64,000 nt of DNA from Sphingobium sufflavum (GTDB taxonomy: Bacteria > Pseudomonadota > Alphaproteobacteria > Sphingomonadales > Sphingomonadaceae). Of this stretch, positions 8,586-17,035 are shown piece by piece. How positions within the stretch are numbered: position 1 is the first letter of the stretch; the number at the start of each line of letters is the position of its first letter. Under the pieces are notes generated by a model. It worked only from the letters and a program-made list of their open reading frames with translations, was not told the DNA's origin and ran no database searches. Where the stretch lies: the NCBI RefSeq assembly GCF_021403115.1, contig NZ_JAJSSH010000005.1, forward strand, positions 186,001-250,000, read 5' to 3'. Position numbers and translations under genes: made by a program.

Positions 8586-9947
8586 TCAGTCGAGCTTGCG
8601 CGGCGTGCCGGTGCCCATGAACTGCGCCAGATTATAGTGCAGGCTGGCGATCGCCCGCTCCCGATAGGGGTTAGGCTGGGTGCCGCGAAAACCGCCATTC
8701 TTCATGCCCTGCTGCACCGCCGCCATATTGGCGAAATCCTGTTGCAGCACCGGCGGCCAGTCGGCGGGTTCGGTATATTCCCACTCCGTCTCCGGCGCCT
8801 CGTCCTCCGGGTAGAGTTCGTACACCGCCCCTTCGAAGATACACTTGTCCGGGTCCGCCTTGTATGGCCGCATCTGGTAGGTCAGCATGTTGTTGACCGC
8901 ATGGCCGATCTGGAAATTGGGGAAGACCTGCCAGCTCGTGCCCGCCTTCGCATTATGGGCGGGGTCGACGTCGGGCCAGATCACGCCGCGCTTCTCGTCA
9001 TCCGCGCGCGCGGACTTGAGCCAGTGCATAAGCACTTCGTTATTGGGCGTGCCCTCCGGCAGTTCGTCCTTCAGGCGCATCGCGGCGTTGTAGAGCGTCA
9101 TGGTGGTGTTGGTGTTGGCCGCTTCCCAGGTATATTTCTGAAGCTCCGCGGTGGAGATGCGCGCGTCGCCATGGCCGATGCGCAGCTTCGCCTGCTGGTT
9201 GGCGTCCATCGCCTTAGGCGCGTCATAGCCGATATTGCTGTGCAGCCCCTGATTGCGCGCCCAGCCGTTGAACTCGGCAAAGGCCATGAATTCCGGGTGG
9301 GTGCCGGAGACATGGTAGATTTCGTTGAACGCCTCGACCGCGACCTTCCAGTTGCAGTCGAACACCACCCATTTGCGCCAGCGGCAGCGCATGTTCTGGA
9401 GCTGGAACGGGTCCAGATGGCTCGCCGCCGGTTCCAGATAGTCGCGCAGCGGCGCGGCATCCGGGTTCATGGTGATCCAGATCCAGCCGCCCCATGTGTC
9501 GACCCGCACCTCGCCCAGCCGGGTGCGCTCGTCGGTCAGCTTGCCCTGCCACAATTCCTTGTCCGCGATATGCGTGCACTTGCCCGCATGGTCGAAGGTC
9601 CAGCTATGGAAGCCGCACACGAAGCGCATCTTCTTGCCCACCGCATTGCGCTTGCCCGGCGGTGTGTCGACCAGACGGCGGCCGCGATGGGTGCAGACAT
9701 TATAATAGGCCTTGATCGCATCGGGCGCGGTCCGCACGATCAGGATCGAATCCTCCAATATGTCATAGGTGATATAATTGCCGACTTCGGGAATATCCTC
9801 CACCCGTCCGGCCTGAAGCCATGCCTTGCGCCACAGCCGGTCCTGCTCGGCCCGCGCATAGTCGGGGGAGACATAGGCCTCGACACCGATGGTGACGGGC
9901 TGCTCCAGTTCCTCTGCACCTTCCACGATCTTGCCGATGTCCGCCAT
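8586..9947 (-). CDS. Rieske non-heme iron oxygenase, alpha subunit
   Basis: A 453-residue ring-hydroxylating-type oxygenase. The Rieske [2Fe-2S] ligands are Cys85-x-His87 and Cys111-x2-His114. The mononuclear iron site begins in EAFNEIYHVSGTHPEF (His212 and His217), with the bridging-type acid E209 nearby. Length and order match terminal oxygenases that hydroxylate or demethylate aromatic or terpenoid substrates using a ferredoxin and reductase, which are not encoded nearby. It is a single-gene transcript, convergent with the IclR gene and divergent from an SDR 307 bp away. I cannot name the substrate. Confidence 0.93.
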   Translation of the reverse strand: MADIGKIVEGAEELEQPVTIGVEAYVSPDYARAEQDRLWRKAWLQAGRVEDIPEVGNYITYDILEDSILIVRTAPDAIKAYYNVCTHRGRRLVDTPPGKRNAVGKKMRFVCGFHSWTFDHAGKCTHIADKELWQGKLTDERTRLGEVRVDTWGGWIWITMNPDAAPLRDYLEPAASHLDPFQLQNMRCRWRKWVVFDCNWKVAVEAFNEIYHVSGTHPEFMAFAEFNGWARNQGLHSNIGYDAPKAMDANQQAKLRIGHGDARISTAELQKYTWEAANTNTTMTLYNAAMRLKDELPEGTPNNEVLMHWLKSARADDEKRGVIWPDVDPAHNAKAGTSWQVFPNFQIGHAVNNMLTYQMRPYKADPDKCIFEGAVYELYPEDEAPETEWEYTEPADWPPVLQQDFANMAAVQQGMKNGGFRGTQPNPYRERAIASLHYNLAQFMGTGTPRKLD

Positions 9948-10111
9948 ATCATCCTCTTTTATATCGCATCTTTGGCCCCGCCGTCCGGGGTCGGCGGGTC
10001 ATCCCGGCGCCGCAATCCCTGACGACCTGCCTGTGCGGGACGGACCGGATGACGCTGTCGCACCGGCCTGTGCCCAAGGGTGATAAATGCCACAGCCATG
10101 ACCCGTCCGAC

Positions 10112-10128
10112 TTGACAGTTCCTGACAA
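10112..10128. promoter_or_regulatory. Palindromic operator candidate between Rieske oxygenase and SDR genes
   Basis: TTGACAG-TTC-CTGACAA is a 7-3-7 inverted repeat with one mismatch per arm, in the 307 bp region between divergent genes. It is a plausible site for the nearby IclR regulator and also supplies a TTGACA-type -35. The half-site CCTGACAA recurs at 32383-32390 and 43371-43378. The function is inferred. Confidence 0.4.
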
Positions 10129-10254
10129 TTGGCCGCCGCGCAGCCATCGCTCCCACGCGCCGGCCCCATCTGGCCGAACGCCGACAACCCGCCTATAACC
10201 CGACCGCATATTGGATGAATGGGCCAATATCGACACAAGTGCAGGAGAGCGGCC

Positions 10255-11178
10255 ATGGCCGAAATGAGATTCGACAATCGCGTCGCCGTCATCACCGGCG
10301 CCGGACGCGGGCTTGGCCGCGCCTATGCCGAACTGCTCGCATCGCTGGGCGCCAGAGTGGTCGTCAACGATCCGGGCGGCAGCATGAAGGGCGACGCCAT
10401 CGTCGACGATCCCGCCGCCGAAGTGGTCGCGGCGATCCGCGCCGCAGGGGGTCAGGCCATCGCCAACCATGACAGCGTGGCCACGCCGGAGGGCGGCAAG
10501 GCCATCGTCGACGCCGCCATCGCCGAATGGGGCCGCATCGACATCCTCATCCACAATGCGGGCAATGTCCGCTACGGCTCGCTCAAGGAACTGAGCTATG
10601 AGGATTTCGAGGCGGTGCTCGACGTTCATCTGCGCGGCGCCTTCCATGTCGTGCGTCCCGCCTTCCCGCTGATGTGCGCGGCGGGCTATGGCCGCATCGT
10701 CCTCACTTCCTCCATCGGCGGCCTCTATGGCAACAAGCGCGTCACAAACTATGGCGTGGCGAAGGCCGGGCTGATCGGCCTGTCCAACGTCGTCGCGCTG
10801 GAGGGCGAGGAGGAAGGCGTGAAGTGCAACCTGATCGTTCCGTCCGCCGTCACCCGCATGGCGGAGGGGATCGACACCTCCCAATATCCGCCGCTGGGAC
10901 CGGAACTGGTCGCGCCCACGGTCGGCTGGCTGGCGCATGAGGATTGCTCGATCAATGGCGAGATGCTGGTGTCCATCGGCGGCCGCATCGCCCGCGCCTA
11001 CATCGGGGAGACGCAAGGCGTGTACCAGCCCGGCTGGACGATAGACGCGGTGGACGCCCGCATCGACGCGATCCGCGACACCACCGACGCCTGGCTGCTG
11101 CCCGTCGTGCCCGACGCCCACAAGGAGCATATCGTCCGCAGCTTCGCCATGGCGGCGGCGGGCAGCAAGCAGGACTGA
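10255..11178 (+). CDS. SDR family oxidoreductase, MFE-2/17-beta-HSD4 dehydrogenase-like
   Basis: 307 residues with ITGAGRGLGRAYAELLASLGARVVVNDPGG at the N-terminus. The long loop after the second strand (VVVNDPGGSMKGDAIVDDPAAEVV) is typical of the 3-hydroxyacyl-CoA dehydrogenase domain of peroxisomal multifunctional enzyme 2. HNAG, TSSIG and Y-GVA-K complete the SDR active site. It would oxidise a 3-hydroxyacyl-CoA or a cyclic alcohol with NAD+. The ATG at 10255 follows CAGGAGAG; an upstream in-frame ATG at 10219 lacks a site. It is divergent from the Rieske oxygenase and shares its regulatory region. Confidence 0.88.
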   Translation: MAEMRFDNRVAVITGAGRGLGRAYAELLASLGARVVVNDPGGSMKGDAIVDDPAAEVVAAIRAAGGQAIANHDSVATPEGGKAIVDAAIAEWGRIDILIHNAGNVRYGSLKELSYEDFEAVLDVHLRGAFHVVRPAFPLMCAAGYGRIVLTSSIGGLYGNKRVTNYGVAKAGLIGLSNVVALEGEEEGVKCNLIVPSAVTRMAEGIDTSQYPPLGPELVAPTVGWLAHEDCSINGEMLVSIGGRIARAYIGETQGVYQPGWTIDAVDARIDAIRDTTDAWLLPVVPDAHKEHIVRSFAMAAAGSKQD

Positions 11179-11333
11179 AGCCGGCGGGCACCCGGATCGC
11201 CCCTGCCCCGCGCCGGACGATCGGTTCATCCGGTCCGGCGCGGCCTATGCCCGTCCCGCCCGTGTCGCGCCGCCCCATGCAGGCCCGACCCATGCAGAAC
11301 AGGCGATGCGCGTGGCCTTCCCCATCTCTGGAA

Positions 11334-11363
11334 CCTGATCCGATCATTCTGCATCGGATCAGG
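11334..11363 (+). terminator. Perfect stem-loop downstream of the SDR
   Basis: CCTGATCCGAT, an 8-base loop, then ATCGGATCAGG gives a perfect 11 bp stem about 155 bases after the SDR stop. No clean T-run follows. It may be a terminator or one of the CCTGATCCG-type intergenic repeats. The rest of 11179-11575 holds no gene that I can see. Confidence 0.4.
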
Positions 11364-11454
11364 CTCTATGGGCCTTTTGCGTCCCGCATTTTCCGTGCCA
11401 GCGGAGGATGCCATCGGCTTCGAAAATGCTCTGGTCGCAAAATCGCAACATTCA

Positions 11455-11476
11455 GGTCATGATCCCGACATGATAC
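11455..11476 (+). promoter_or_regulatory. Possible Pho box upstream of phoX
   Basis: Two adjacent 11-mers, GGTCATGATCC and CGACATGATAC, share 8 of 11 positions and carry the T/A-CAT core in the tandem 11 bp spacing used by PhoB. The site is 100 bases upstream of a PhoX-type phosphatase gene, the expected place. Match quality is moderate. Confidence 0.35.
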
Positions 11477-11575
11477 CGCAATGGAGCCGTCACGCCGCTC
11501 TGCGATTGGCCCCCAGCCAACAGCGGTGTTCTGCCGCACGCCAAGCTTACTGGCGATAACAACTGGGGAAAGACC

Positions 11576-13441
11576 ATGTCTCATCTGACTGACGAGGCGC
11601 GCGCGCCATTCCGCGACGCCCAGCCGACCATAGCGTGCGAAGACAGCCTGGAAGCGATTGTCTCCGCCAATCCGTCGCGCCGCACGATCCTGCGCAACAG
11701 CCTGTTCGGCCTGTCCATGCTACCCGTCTTCGGCGCGCTCGCCGCGTGTGAGAATGAGGACGTGGCGACGCCCGCCCCGACGCCCACCCCCACGCCCACC
11801 CCGGCCCCCAGCTATGCGATCAACTTCGCATCGGTCGCCGTCGGCACCGCCGACACGGTCGCCGTGCCGGCTGGCTACACCGTCGACGTGATCTTCAAGG
11901 CTGGCGACAGCGTCGCGCCCGGCACCGCCTATGCCGGCAGCTTCCCCTCCACCCCCGCGCAGGCCGAAACCTGGGCTGGCGGCAACCATGACGGCATGGA
12001 ATTTTTCGCGATCAGCGGCGTCGACGCCAACACCGGCGGCCTGCTGGCCATCAACCACGAACTGCCCGACTATAACATCCTGTTCGCGGGCAGCAGCTAC
12101 AACGCCGCCACCGCCACCGCCGACCAGAAGGCGATCGCCCTCTCCGCCGTCGGCGTGTCGGTCATCGAAGTCGCCAAGGGCACGGACGGCAAGTTCGCGG
12201 TTAAGGCCGGCTCCAAATATAACAAGCGGTACACCGGCAACACCAATTACCGCGTCGGTGGCCCCGCCGCCGGTTCGCTGCCCTCGACGATCAAGGGCAC
12301 GCTCAACAACTGCTCCAGCGGCCGCACGCCCTGGGACACGTACCTGACGTGCGAGGAAACCTCGAACAACTATCTCGACCCGACGCAGCCCAACACCAGC
12401 TATGGCTGGGTGGTCGAGATCGATCCGCTGGGCGAACTGGCCCCCGCGACGAAGCGCACCGCACTCGGCCGCTTCAGCCATGAGAATGTCGCCTATCTGA
12501 ACGACGCCAACAACCGCGTCGCCTTCTACATGGGTGACGACTCCACACCGGGCTGCATCTACAAGTTCATCCCCGACCGTGCGTACAGCAGCACCAACCG
12601 CGCCGCGAACACCGACCTGCTCGACTATGGCACCCTCTATGTCGCGCGCTTCAACGCGAACGGCACGGGCGAATGGCGCGCGCTGGTGCAGGGCCAGAAC
12701 GGCCTTGTCGCCGGTGCCAGCGATCCGGGCAACACCAGCCAGAGCACGACGCCGGCGGCACCCACCACGGTCAATTTCAACACCCAGGCCGACGTGCTGC
12801 TCAACACCCAGTCGGCGGCGCGCGTCGCCGGCGGCACCGTGATGGACCGCCCGGAATGGCTGACCGTCGCCCCCGACAAAAAGTCGATCTTCGTGACGCT
12901 GACCAACAATGGCGGCCGCCGCGTGACGGACAATCCCAACCCGCGCGTCAGCAACCTGCACGGTCACATCATCAAGTTCAGCGAGACGGGCGACTCCCCG
13001 CTGGCCACCAGCTTCAACTGGAGCATCTTCCTGCTGGCGGGCAATCCGAACCTTGCCGAGGACAACCTGAAGGGCAACATCAACGGCGACATCTTCTCCA
13101 GCCCGGACGGCCTGCGCATCGACCCGCAGGGCCGCCTGTGGGTGCAGACCGACCATAACCTGACCGGCAATGCGGGCACGCTGGCCGGTGCGGCGGTCAA
13201 CATGACGCAGGCGTTCGGCAACAACAGCATGTATCATGTCGACCAGACGTCGAAGCTGTCGAAGCGGTTCCTCGTCGGCCCCGAAGGCTGCGAGATCACC
13301 GGCATCGCCTACACGCCGGACCTCAAGAGCTTCTTCATCAACATCCAGCACCCGACCAAGGCGTGGCCGGTGAGCGGCGAACAGCCCCGCTCCTCGACCA
13401 TCGTGGTGCGCCGCACGGACGGCCAGCCCGTCGGCAACTGA
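11576..13441 (+). CDS. phoX: PhoX-type alkaline phosphatase (DUF839), Tat-exported lipoprotein-like
   Basis: 621 residues. A long N-region ends in a twin-arginine motif (NPSRRTILRNSLFG) and a hydrophobic stretch ending ALAAC, so the protein is probably Tat-exported and may be lipidated at that Cys. A PTPTPTPTPAP linker follows. The DUF839 body shows GGNHDGMEFF, NHELPDYN, TPWDTYLTCEET (the TCEE cysteine is the iron ligand in PhoX), GRFSHENV and a C-terminal DGLRIDPQGRLWVQTD. PhoX enzymes are Ca/Fe-dependent periplasmic phosphomonoesterases made under phosphate limitation. The ATG at 11576 follows GGGGAAAG. It is monocistronic with a strong terminator, and a possible Pho box lies upstream. Confidence 0.88.
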   Translation: MSHLTDEARAPFRDAQPTIACEDSLEAIVSANPSRRTILRNSLFGLSMLPVFGALAACENEDVATPAPTPTPTPTPAPSYAINFASVAVGTADTVAVPAGYTVDVIFKAGDSVAPGTAYAGSFPSTPAQAETWAGGNHDGMEFFAISGVDANTGGLLAINHELPDYNILFAGSSYNAATATADQKAIALSAVGVSVIEVAKGTDGKFAVKAGSKYNKRYTGNTNYRVGGPAAGSLPSTIKGTLNNCSSGRTPWDTYLTCEETSNNYLDPTQPNTSYGWVVEIDPLGELAPATKRTALGRFSHENVAYLNDANNRVAFYMGDDSTPGCIYKFIPDRAYSSTNRAANTDLLDYGTLYVARFNANGTGEWRALVQGQNGLVAGASDPGNTSQSTTPAAPTTVNFNTQADVLLNTQSAARVAGGTVMDRPEWLTVAPDKKSIFVTLTNNGGRRVTDNPNPRVSNLHGHIIKFSETGDSPLATSFNWSIFLLAGNPNLAEDNLKGNINGDIFSSPDGLRIDPQGRLWVQTDHNLTGNAGTLAGAAVNMTQAFGNNSMYHVDQTSKLSKRFLVGPEGCEITGIAYTPDLKSFFINIQHPTKAWPVSGEQPRSSTIVVRRTDGQPVGN

Positions 13442-13463
13442 TCTTTTCCAGACAGGATCGAGG

Positions 13464-13489
13464 AAGGACCGGGAGCGATCCCGGTCCTT
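13464..13489 (+). terminator. Intrinsic terminator of phoX
   Basis: A perfect 11 bp stem (AAGGACCGGGA, loop GCGA, TCCCGGTCCTT) continuing into TTTTCC, 22 bases after the phoX stop codon. It is the clearest Rho-independent terminator in the window. Confidence 0.9.
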
Positions 13490-13540
13490 TTCCGTTGGGA
13501 GAGGTTGGGTTTTTCGCCAGAAGCGCCTCCCACTCCGTTT

Positions 13541-13621
13541 GTCCTGAGCTTGTCGAAGGACTGTATTTTCCTTCTTCGCTGTGGCTTACGAAGAAGGGCG
13601 GTCCTTCGACAAACTCAGGAC
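13541..13621. repeat. Nested palindromic intergenic repeat
   Basis: Arms of 21 bases at 13541-13561 and 13601-13621 (core CTGAGCTTGTCGAAGG and its near-complement) enclose a second inverted repeat (CCTTCTTCG ... CGAAGAAGG, 13570-13598). The outer arm is a very common mobile palindrome in sphingomonad genomes. It could form a cruciform or a long RNA hairpin. Confidence 0.75.
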
Positions 13622-13665
13622 GAACGGGGATGGGATGTCCGCTCCCCTCAAGGGCATATATGCCC

Positions 13666-13692
13666 GTCACCCCGGACCTGATCCGGGATGAC
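13666..13692. repeat. Short palindromic repeat of the CCCGGACCTGATCCGGG type
   Basis: GTCACCCCGGACC-TGATCCGGGATGAC forms a hairpin. Copies of the same core lie at about 46170-46190 and, inverted, at about 46236-46256. It is a non-coding repeat family. Confidence 0.65.
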
Positions 13693-13802
13693 AGAAGGGG
13701 ACAGGAGGAAACCACCCGAATATCGCTGTCATCCAGCCACAGTGTTGGCGATCACAACATGAGTGAACCCACCACCGCCCGCACATCCGTCAGGCCACGC
13801 GC

Positions 13803-14549
13803 TCACCGCACCGGGCGATGATCCCTTATCCCCAGTTCCAGCAACCGGGCCGCCGCCCGCAACCGGTCCCTGGCGTTTTCCGCGCCACGCCCGCCGCTGA
13901 TGAGGTTCTGCACGTCCATGTTGGTGGCCATGGTCACGACGCGCTCGATGCCGCTCATCAACACCGTCGCCATGTCATAGGGTGCCGATCCGGCATCGTC
14001 CGGGCTGGCGTCCATCTGCTCCACGACCAGCCCGATCAGCGTCGTGGCGCTCGCGACGCGATGCGCCAGCATCCGCACGTCATGCTGGTCCGCCATCGCG
14101 TTGCGCAGATGCAGGACGCGCGTGTGGCGCAGCCAGAAGGCGTGGTAGGACAGCAGGAAAACCTGGCAATGCTCGCCCAGCGTCTCGTCGGGCCAGCGGT
14201 CGCGGATCGCCTGGAGATAGGCCTCCTCCGCCGTCGCCATCACCGGCTCCAGCACGGCCAGCAGCAATTCGGTCAGGTCGGTGAAATAGAGGTAGAGGGT
14301 CGTCATGCCCAGCGACGCCTCGCGCGCCACCGCGCTCAGCGTCATCGGGGTCGGCTCCGGCCGGGCCAGCAGCGCATTCGCCGCGGCGATGATGCGGTCG
14401 CGGGTATCGCGCCCCTTCCGCCCCAGTCGCTGGCCGTAGAGATTGTGGCTGATATTGTCGTCGGACGCAGGGGCTTTTCCGGATGACGGGCCGCGCTTCA
14501 CAGGCTTGACCGCTGCCGTCTGCGTCTCACTCTCCGATATCATCACCAT
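13803..14549 (-). CDS. TetR family transcriptional regulator
   Basis: 248 residues. A 40-residue variable tail precedes the TetR helix-turn-helix (GRKGRDTRDRIIAAANALLARPEPTPMTLSAVAREASLGMTTLYLYFTDLTELLLAVLEPV, about 44-105), followed by an all-helical ligand domain. It lies 77 bp downstream of the aldehyde dehydrogenase on the same strand. The gap holds a striking pair of direct repeats (14551-14584) right before its start, pointing to autoregulation. The start is either the ATG at 14549 or the one at 14543, and neither has a strong ribosome site. Likely targets are itself and the SDR/aldehyde dehydrogenase genes. Confidence 0.88.
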   Translation of the reverse strand: MVMISESETQTAAVKPVKRGPSSGKAPASDDNISHNLYGQRLGRKGRDTRDRIIAAANALLARPEPTPMTLSAVAREASLGMTTLYLYFTDLTELLLAVLEPVMATAEEAYLQAIRDRWPDETLGEHCQVFLLSYHAFWLRHTRVLHLRNAMADQHDVRMLAHRVASATTLIGLVVEQMDASPDDAGSAPYDMATVLMSGIERVVTMATNMDVQNLISGGRGAENARDRLRAAARLLELGIRDHRPVR

Positions 14550-14550
14550 G

Positions 14551-14584
14551 CCTTATAGAGGAACGGTACCTTACAAAGGAACCG
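14551..14584 (-). promoter_or_regulatory. Direct-repeat operator candidate upstream of the TetR gene
   Basis: The 16-mers CCTTATAGAGGAACGG (14551-14566) and CCTTACAAAGGAACCG (14569-14584) agree at 13 of 16 positions with an 18 bp period. Each contains a CCTT-N3-(A/G)AGG palindrome. They end 2 bases before the regulator start codon and overlap a CTATAAGG -10-like sequence on the minus strand, an ideal place for autorepression. Confidence 0.5.
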
Positions 14585-14626
14585 GCGGGCATGATAGCCA
14601 AGCCCGCCGGCACATTAAAGCCCCTT

Positions 14627-16099
14627 TTAGGCGGTGACGCGGATCGCGATCACCTTGCTCTCCAGGAACTCCTCGATGCCCTCGACACCCCATTCGCGGC
14701 CGATGCCACTGGCCTTGTAGCCACCGAAGGGCAGGTCGCCCGCGATGCACATGCCGCCGTTGACGCTGATCGAGCCGGAGCGGACCTTCTTCGCGACGTT
14801 CAGGGCGCGTTCCTCGCTGGCCGAAACCACGCCGCCGGACAGACCATAGTCGCTGTCGTTGGCGATGCGGATGGCGTCCGCATCATCCTCGAACGGGATC
14901 ACGACCAACACGGGGCCAAAGATTTCCTCGCGCGCGATCCGCATGTCGTTGGTCACGTCGCCGAACGCGGTCGGCTCGATGAAGAAGCCTCCGCCCTTGT
15001 CCGGGCGCAGCTTGCCACCGGCGAGCAGGGTCGCGCCCTCCTCGATGCCGAGGTCGATATAGGACTTCACCCTGTCCTGCTGGCGCTTGGAGATGACCGG
15101 ACCCATCATGTGGCCGGGGTTGTCGAACTCGCCCCAATTGTCGCCGAAACCGGCATAGGCGGCGGACAGGATGGCCTTAGCCTCCTCATAGCGGCTGCGT
15201 GGCACCAGCAGGCGCGACTGCACGGCGCAGCCCTGACCAGCGTGGAACACCAGCATCGACTGGGCGATTTCCTGCTGGAAGTTGGGCGCATCGTCGAGGA
15301 CGATCTTGGCCGACTTGCCGCCCAGTTCCAGGAAGACGCGCTTCAGCGTCTTGGCGCCCTGCTCCATGATGCGGCGGCCGACGGCGCTGGAGCCGGTGAA
15401 GCTGATGAGGTCGACGCGCGGGTCATTGACCATCGTCTCGCCCGCCATCGCCGGGTCTTCGCCGGTGATGACGTTCAGCACACCCTTGGGGAAACCGGCC
15501 TTCTCGGCCCATTCGCCAAAGATCGACCCCATGCCGGGCGTGTTCGGCGCGGGCTTCAGGATGACGGTGCAACCGGCGAGCAGCGCGGAGACGACCTTGC
15601 CGACATTGACGTACAGCGGCACGTTCCAGGGCGTGATCGCCGCGACGACGCCGATCGCCTCATAGACGACCTTGCGGTCGCTCTTGTAGCCTTCCGGCCC
15701 CTTGATGCCATAATCCTTCTCCCACTTCACCTGCGGGAAAAGGTCGAGCAGATCCTTGTAGCAGGCGACGGCCATGTCGACATGCGCACGGCTGACGGCG
15801 CCGATGGCGGCGCCCGCCTCGACACGCGCGAGGGTCGAGATCCGCTCGCGGTCCGCGACCAGCAGTTCGAACATCTTCGACACCAGCTCGAACCGCTTCT
15901 GGTGGTTGTCAGCCCAGTCGGTGGTGTCGAAGGCGGTGCGCGCCGCGACGATGGCGGCGTCCACGTCGGCGGGCGACGCATCGGCGGCCTTGCCCACCAC
16001 GTCGCCGGTCCAGGGACCGATGATGTCGAATGTCTTGCCGCCTTCCGCATCGCGGATGGCGCCGTCGATATACAGCTTGGCGTCGGGGAGAATGGACAT
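14627..16099 (-). CDS. NAD(P)-dependent aldehyde dehydrogenase
   Basis: A 490-residue ALDH superfamily enzyme. It shows the Rossmann segment ISFTGSSAVGRRIMEQG, the ELGGKSAKIVLDDA motif with the general-base Glu, the nucleophile region HAGQGCAVQSRLLVP (catalytic Cys), and EEIFGPVLVVIPFED near the C-terminus. It oxidises an aldehyde to the acid. The ATG at 16099 follows TTGAGGAAT; the longer frame to 16114 lacks a site. It is 63 bp downstream of an SDR and upstream of a TetR gene on the same strand. An alcohol-to-aldehyde-to-acid sequence by SDR and ALDH is a reasonable inference. Confidence 0.93.
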   Translation of the reverse strand: MSILPDAKLYIDGAIRDAEGGKTFDIIGPWTGDVVGKAADASPADVDAAIVAARTAFDTTDWADNHQKRFELVSKMFELLVADRERISTLARVEAGAAIGAVSRAHVDMAVACYKDLLDLFPQVKWEKDYGIKGPEGYKSDRKVVYEAIGVVAAITPWNVPLYVNVGKVVSALLAGCTVILKPAPNTPGMGSIFGEWAEKAGFPKGVLNVITGEDPAMAGETMVNDPRVDLISFTGSSAVGRRIMEQGAKTLKRVFLELGGKSAKIVLDDAPNFQQEIAQSMLVFHAGQGCAVQSRLLVPRSRYEEAKAILSAAYAGFGDNWGEFDNPGHMMGPVISKRQQDRVKSYIDLGIEEGATLLAGGKLRPDKGGGFFIEPTAFGDVTNDMRIAREEIFGPVLVVIPFEDDADAIRIANDSDYGLSGGVVSASEERALNVAKKVRSGSISVNGGMCIAGDLPFGGYKASGIGREWGVEGIEEFLESKVIAIRVTA

Positions 16100-16162
16100 G
16101 GTGGGATTCCTCAAAATGGCGTTGTGCGCGAAAGCGGTCGAAGGTGGGCGGGGATCACCGCC

Positions 16163-16897
16163 TCAGCGGTGGCGCGCTTCCATCTGGATGATCGGCAGGG
16201 ACACATCGGCGGGCAGGTTAATGAGCGTCGGGAAAAATTCCGCGACGGAACCAAAGCTGCTGATCGGCCGTGCGCGCAAGTCCAGACCGGCGCGCAGATT
16301 GCCCTCGTGAAAGCGGCGGCCGATTTCCGGCGGCCAGTTGTTGCTGCTGTCCTCGTCCATCATCTGCCCGGCGCGGAACATGGTGACGGCGATGCCTTCG
16401 GGCTTCAGTTCCTGACACAGCGTCTCGGTGAAGCGTTCCAGCCCGGCCTTGCTGCTCTGGTAGAGGGAGAACATCACGAACGGCAGGTTGATGGATTCGC
16501 TGCTGATGTTGATGATGTGGCTGCCCTTGCGCATCAGCGGGATCGCCTCGCGCGAGCAATAGATCGGCCCGGCATAGTTGGTCTGCACCGCCGCCTCGAT
16601 CTGCGCGTCGGTCGCCTCGGCCACCGTGAACGGTTCATAGACGCCGGCATTGTTGATGAGGACGTCGATGACCGGGGTCTTCTCCGCAACCGTCGCAAAG
16701 GCGGCGCGGACGGACGCGGGCGAGCCGACATCACATTCCACCGCATAGGAACCATGGCCCAGTTCGCTGGCGACGGCCTCCACCTTGGACAGGGTGCGGC
16801 CCAGCAGGATCAGGGTATTGCCCTCCGCAGCGAGCCTGCGGGCGATGGCCTTGCCCAGTCCCTTGCCGGCTCCGGTAACGACGATGCTCTTGCCCAC
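16163..16897 (-). CDS. Short-chain dehydrogenase/reductase
   Basis: 244 residues with VVTGAGKGLGKAIARRL (about 5-22), CDVG, INNAG (about 85), ISSES and Y-QSS-K (about 150), a classical SDR. The C-terminus is unusual: after TMFRAGQMMDEDSS it lacks the common final DGG strand and ends in LPIIQMEARHR, suggesting an adapted cofactor or oligomer interface. It is the first gene of the minus-strand group SDR / aldehyde dehydrogenase / TetR. The promoter would lie in 16898-17035. Confidence 0.88.
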   Translation of the reverse strand: MGKSIVVTGAGKGLGKAIARRLAAEGNTLILLGRTLSKVEAVASELGHGSYAVECDVGSPASVRAAFATVAEKTPVIDVLINNAGVYEPFTVAEATDAQIEAAVQTNYAGPIYCSREAIPLMRKGSHIINISSESINLPFVMFSLYQSSKAGLERFTETLCQELKPEGIAVTMFRAGQMMDEDSSNNWPPEIGRRFHEGNLRAGLDLRARPISSFGSVAEFFPTLINLPADVSLPIIQMEARHR

Positions 16898-17035
16898 TCA
16901 GACCTCCTGATATTTTGTGCGTGACGATTTAGCGACTGCGCCCCACTTCGGCCATGCCCGATTTGCACGGCCCACATCGCGGCGGCGATCCTTGGGACCG
17001 ATGTTCTCAAATAAGTTTCATGGGCCCTGCGCCCC

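Noticed and set aside
14591..16924. 777-codon plus-strand open frame
   Set aside because: It lies fully antisense to the aldehyde dehydrogenase and SDR genes, whose motifs are unambiguous; long antisense frames are expected at this GC content.
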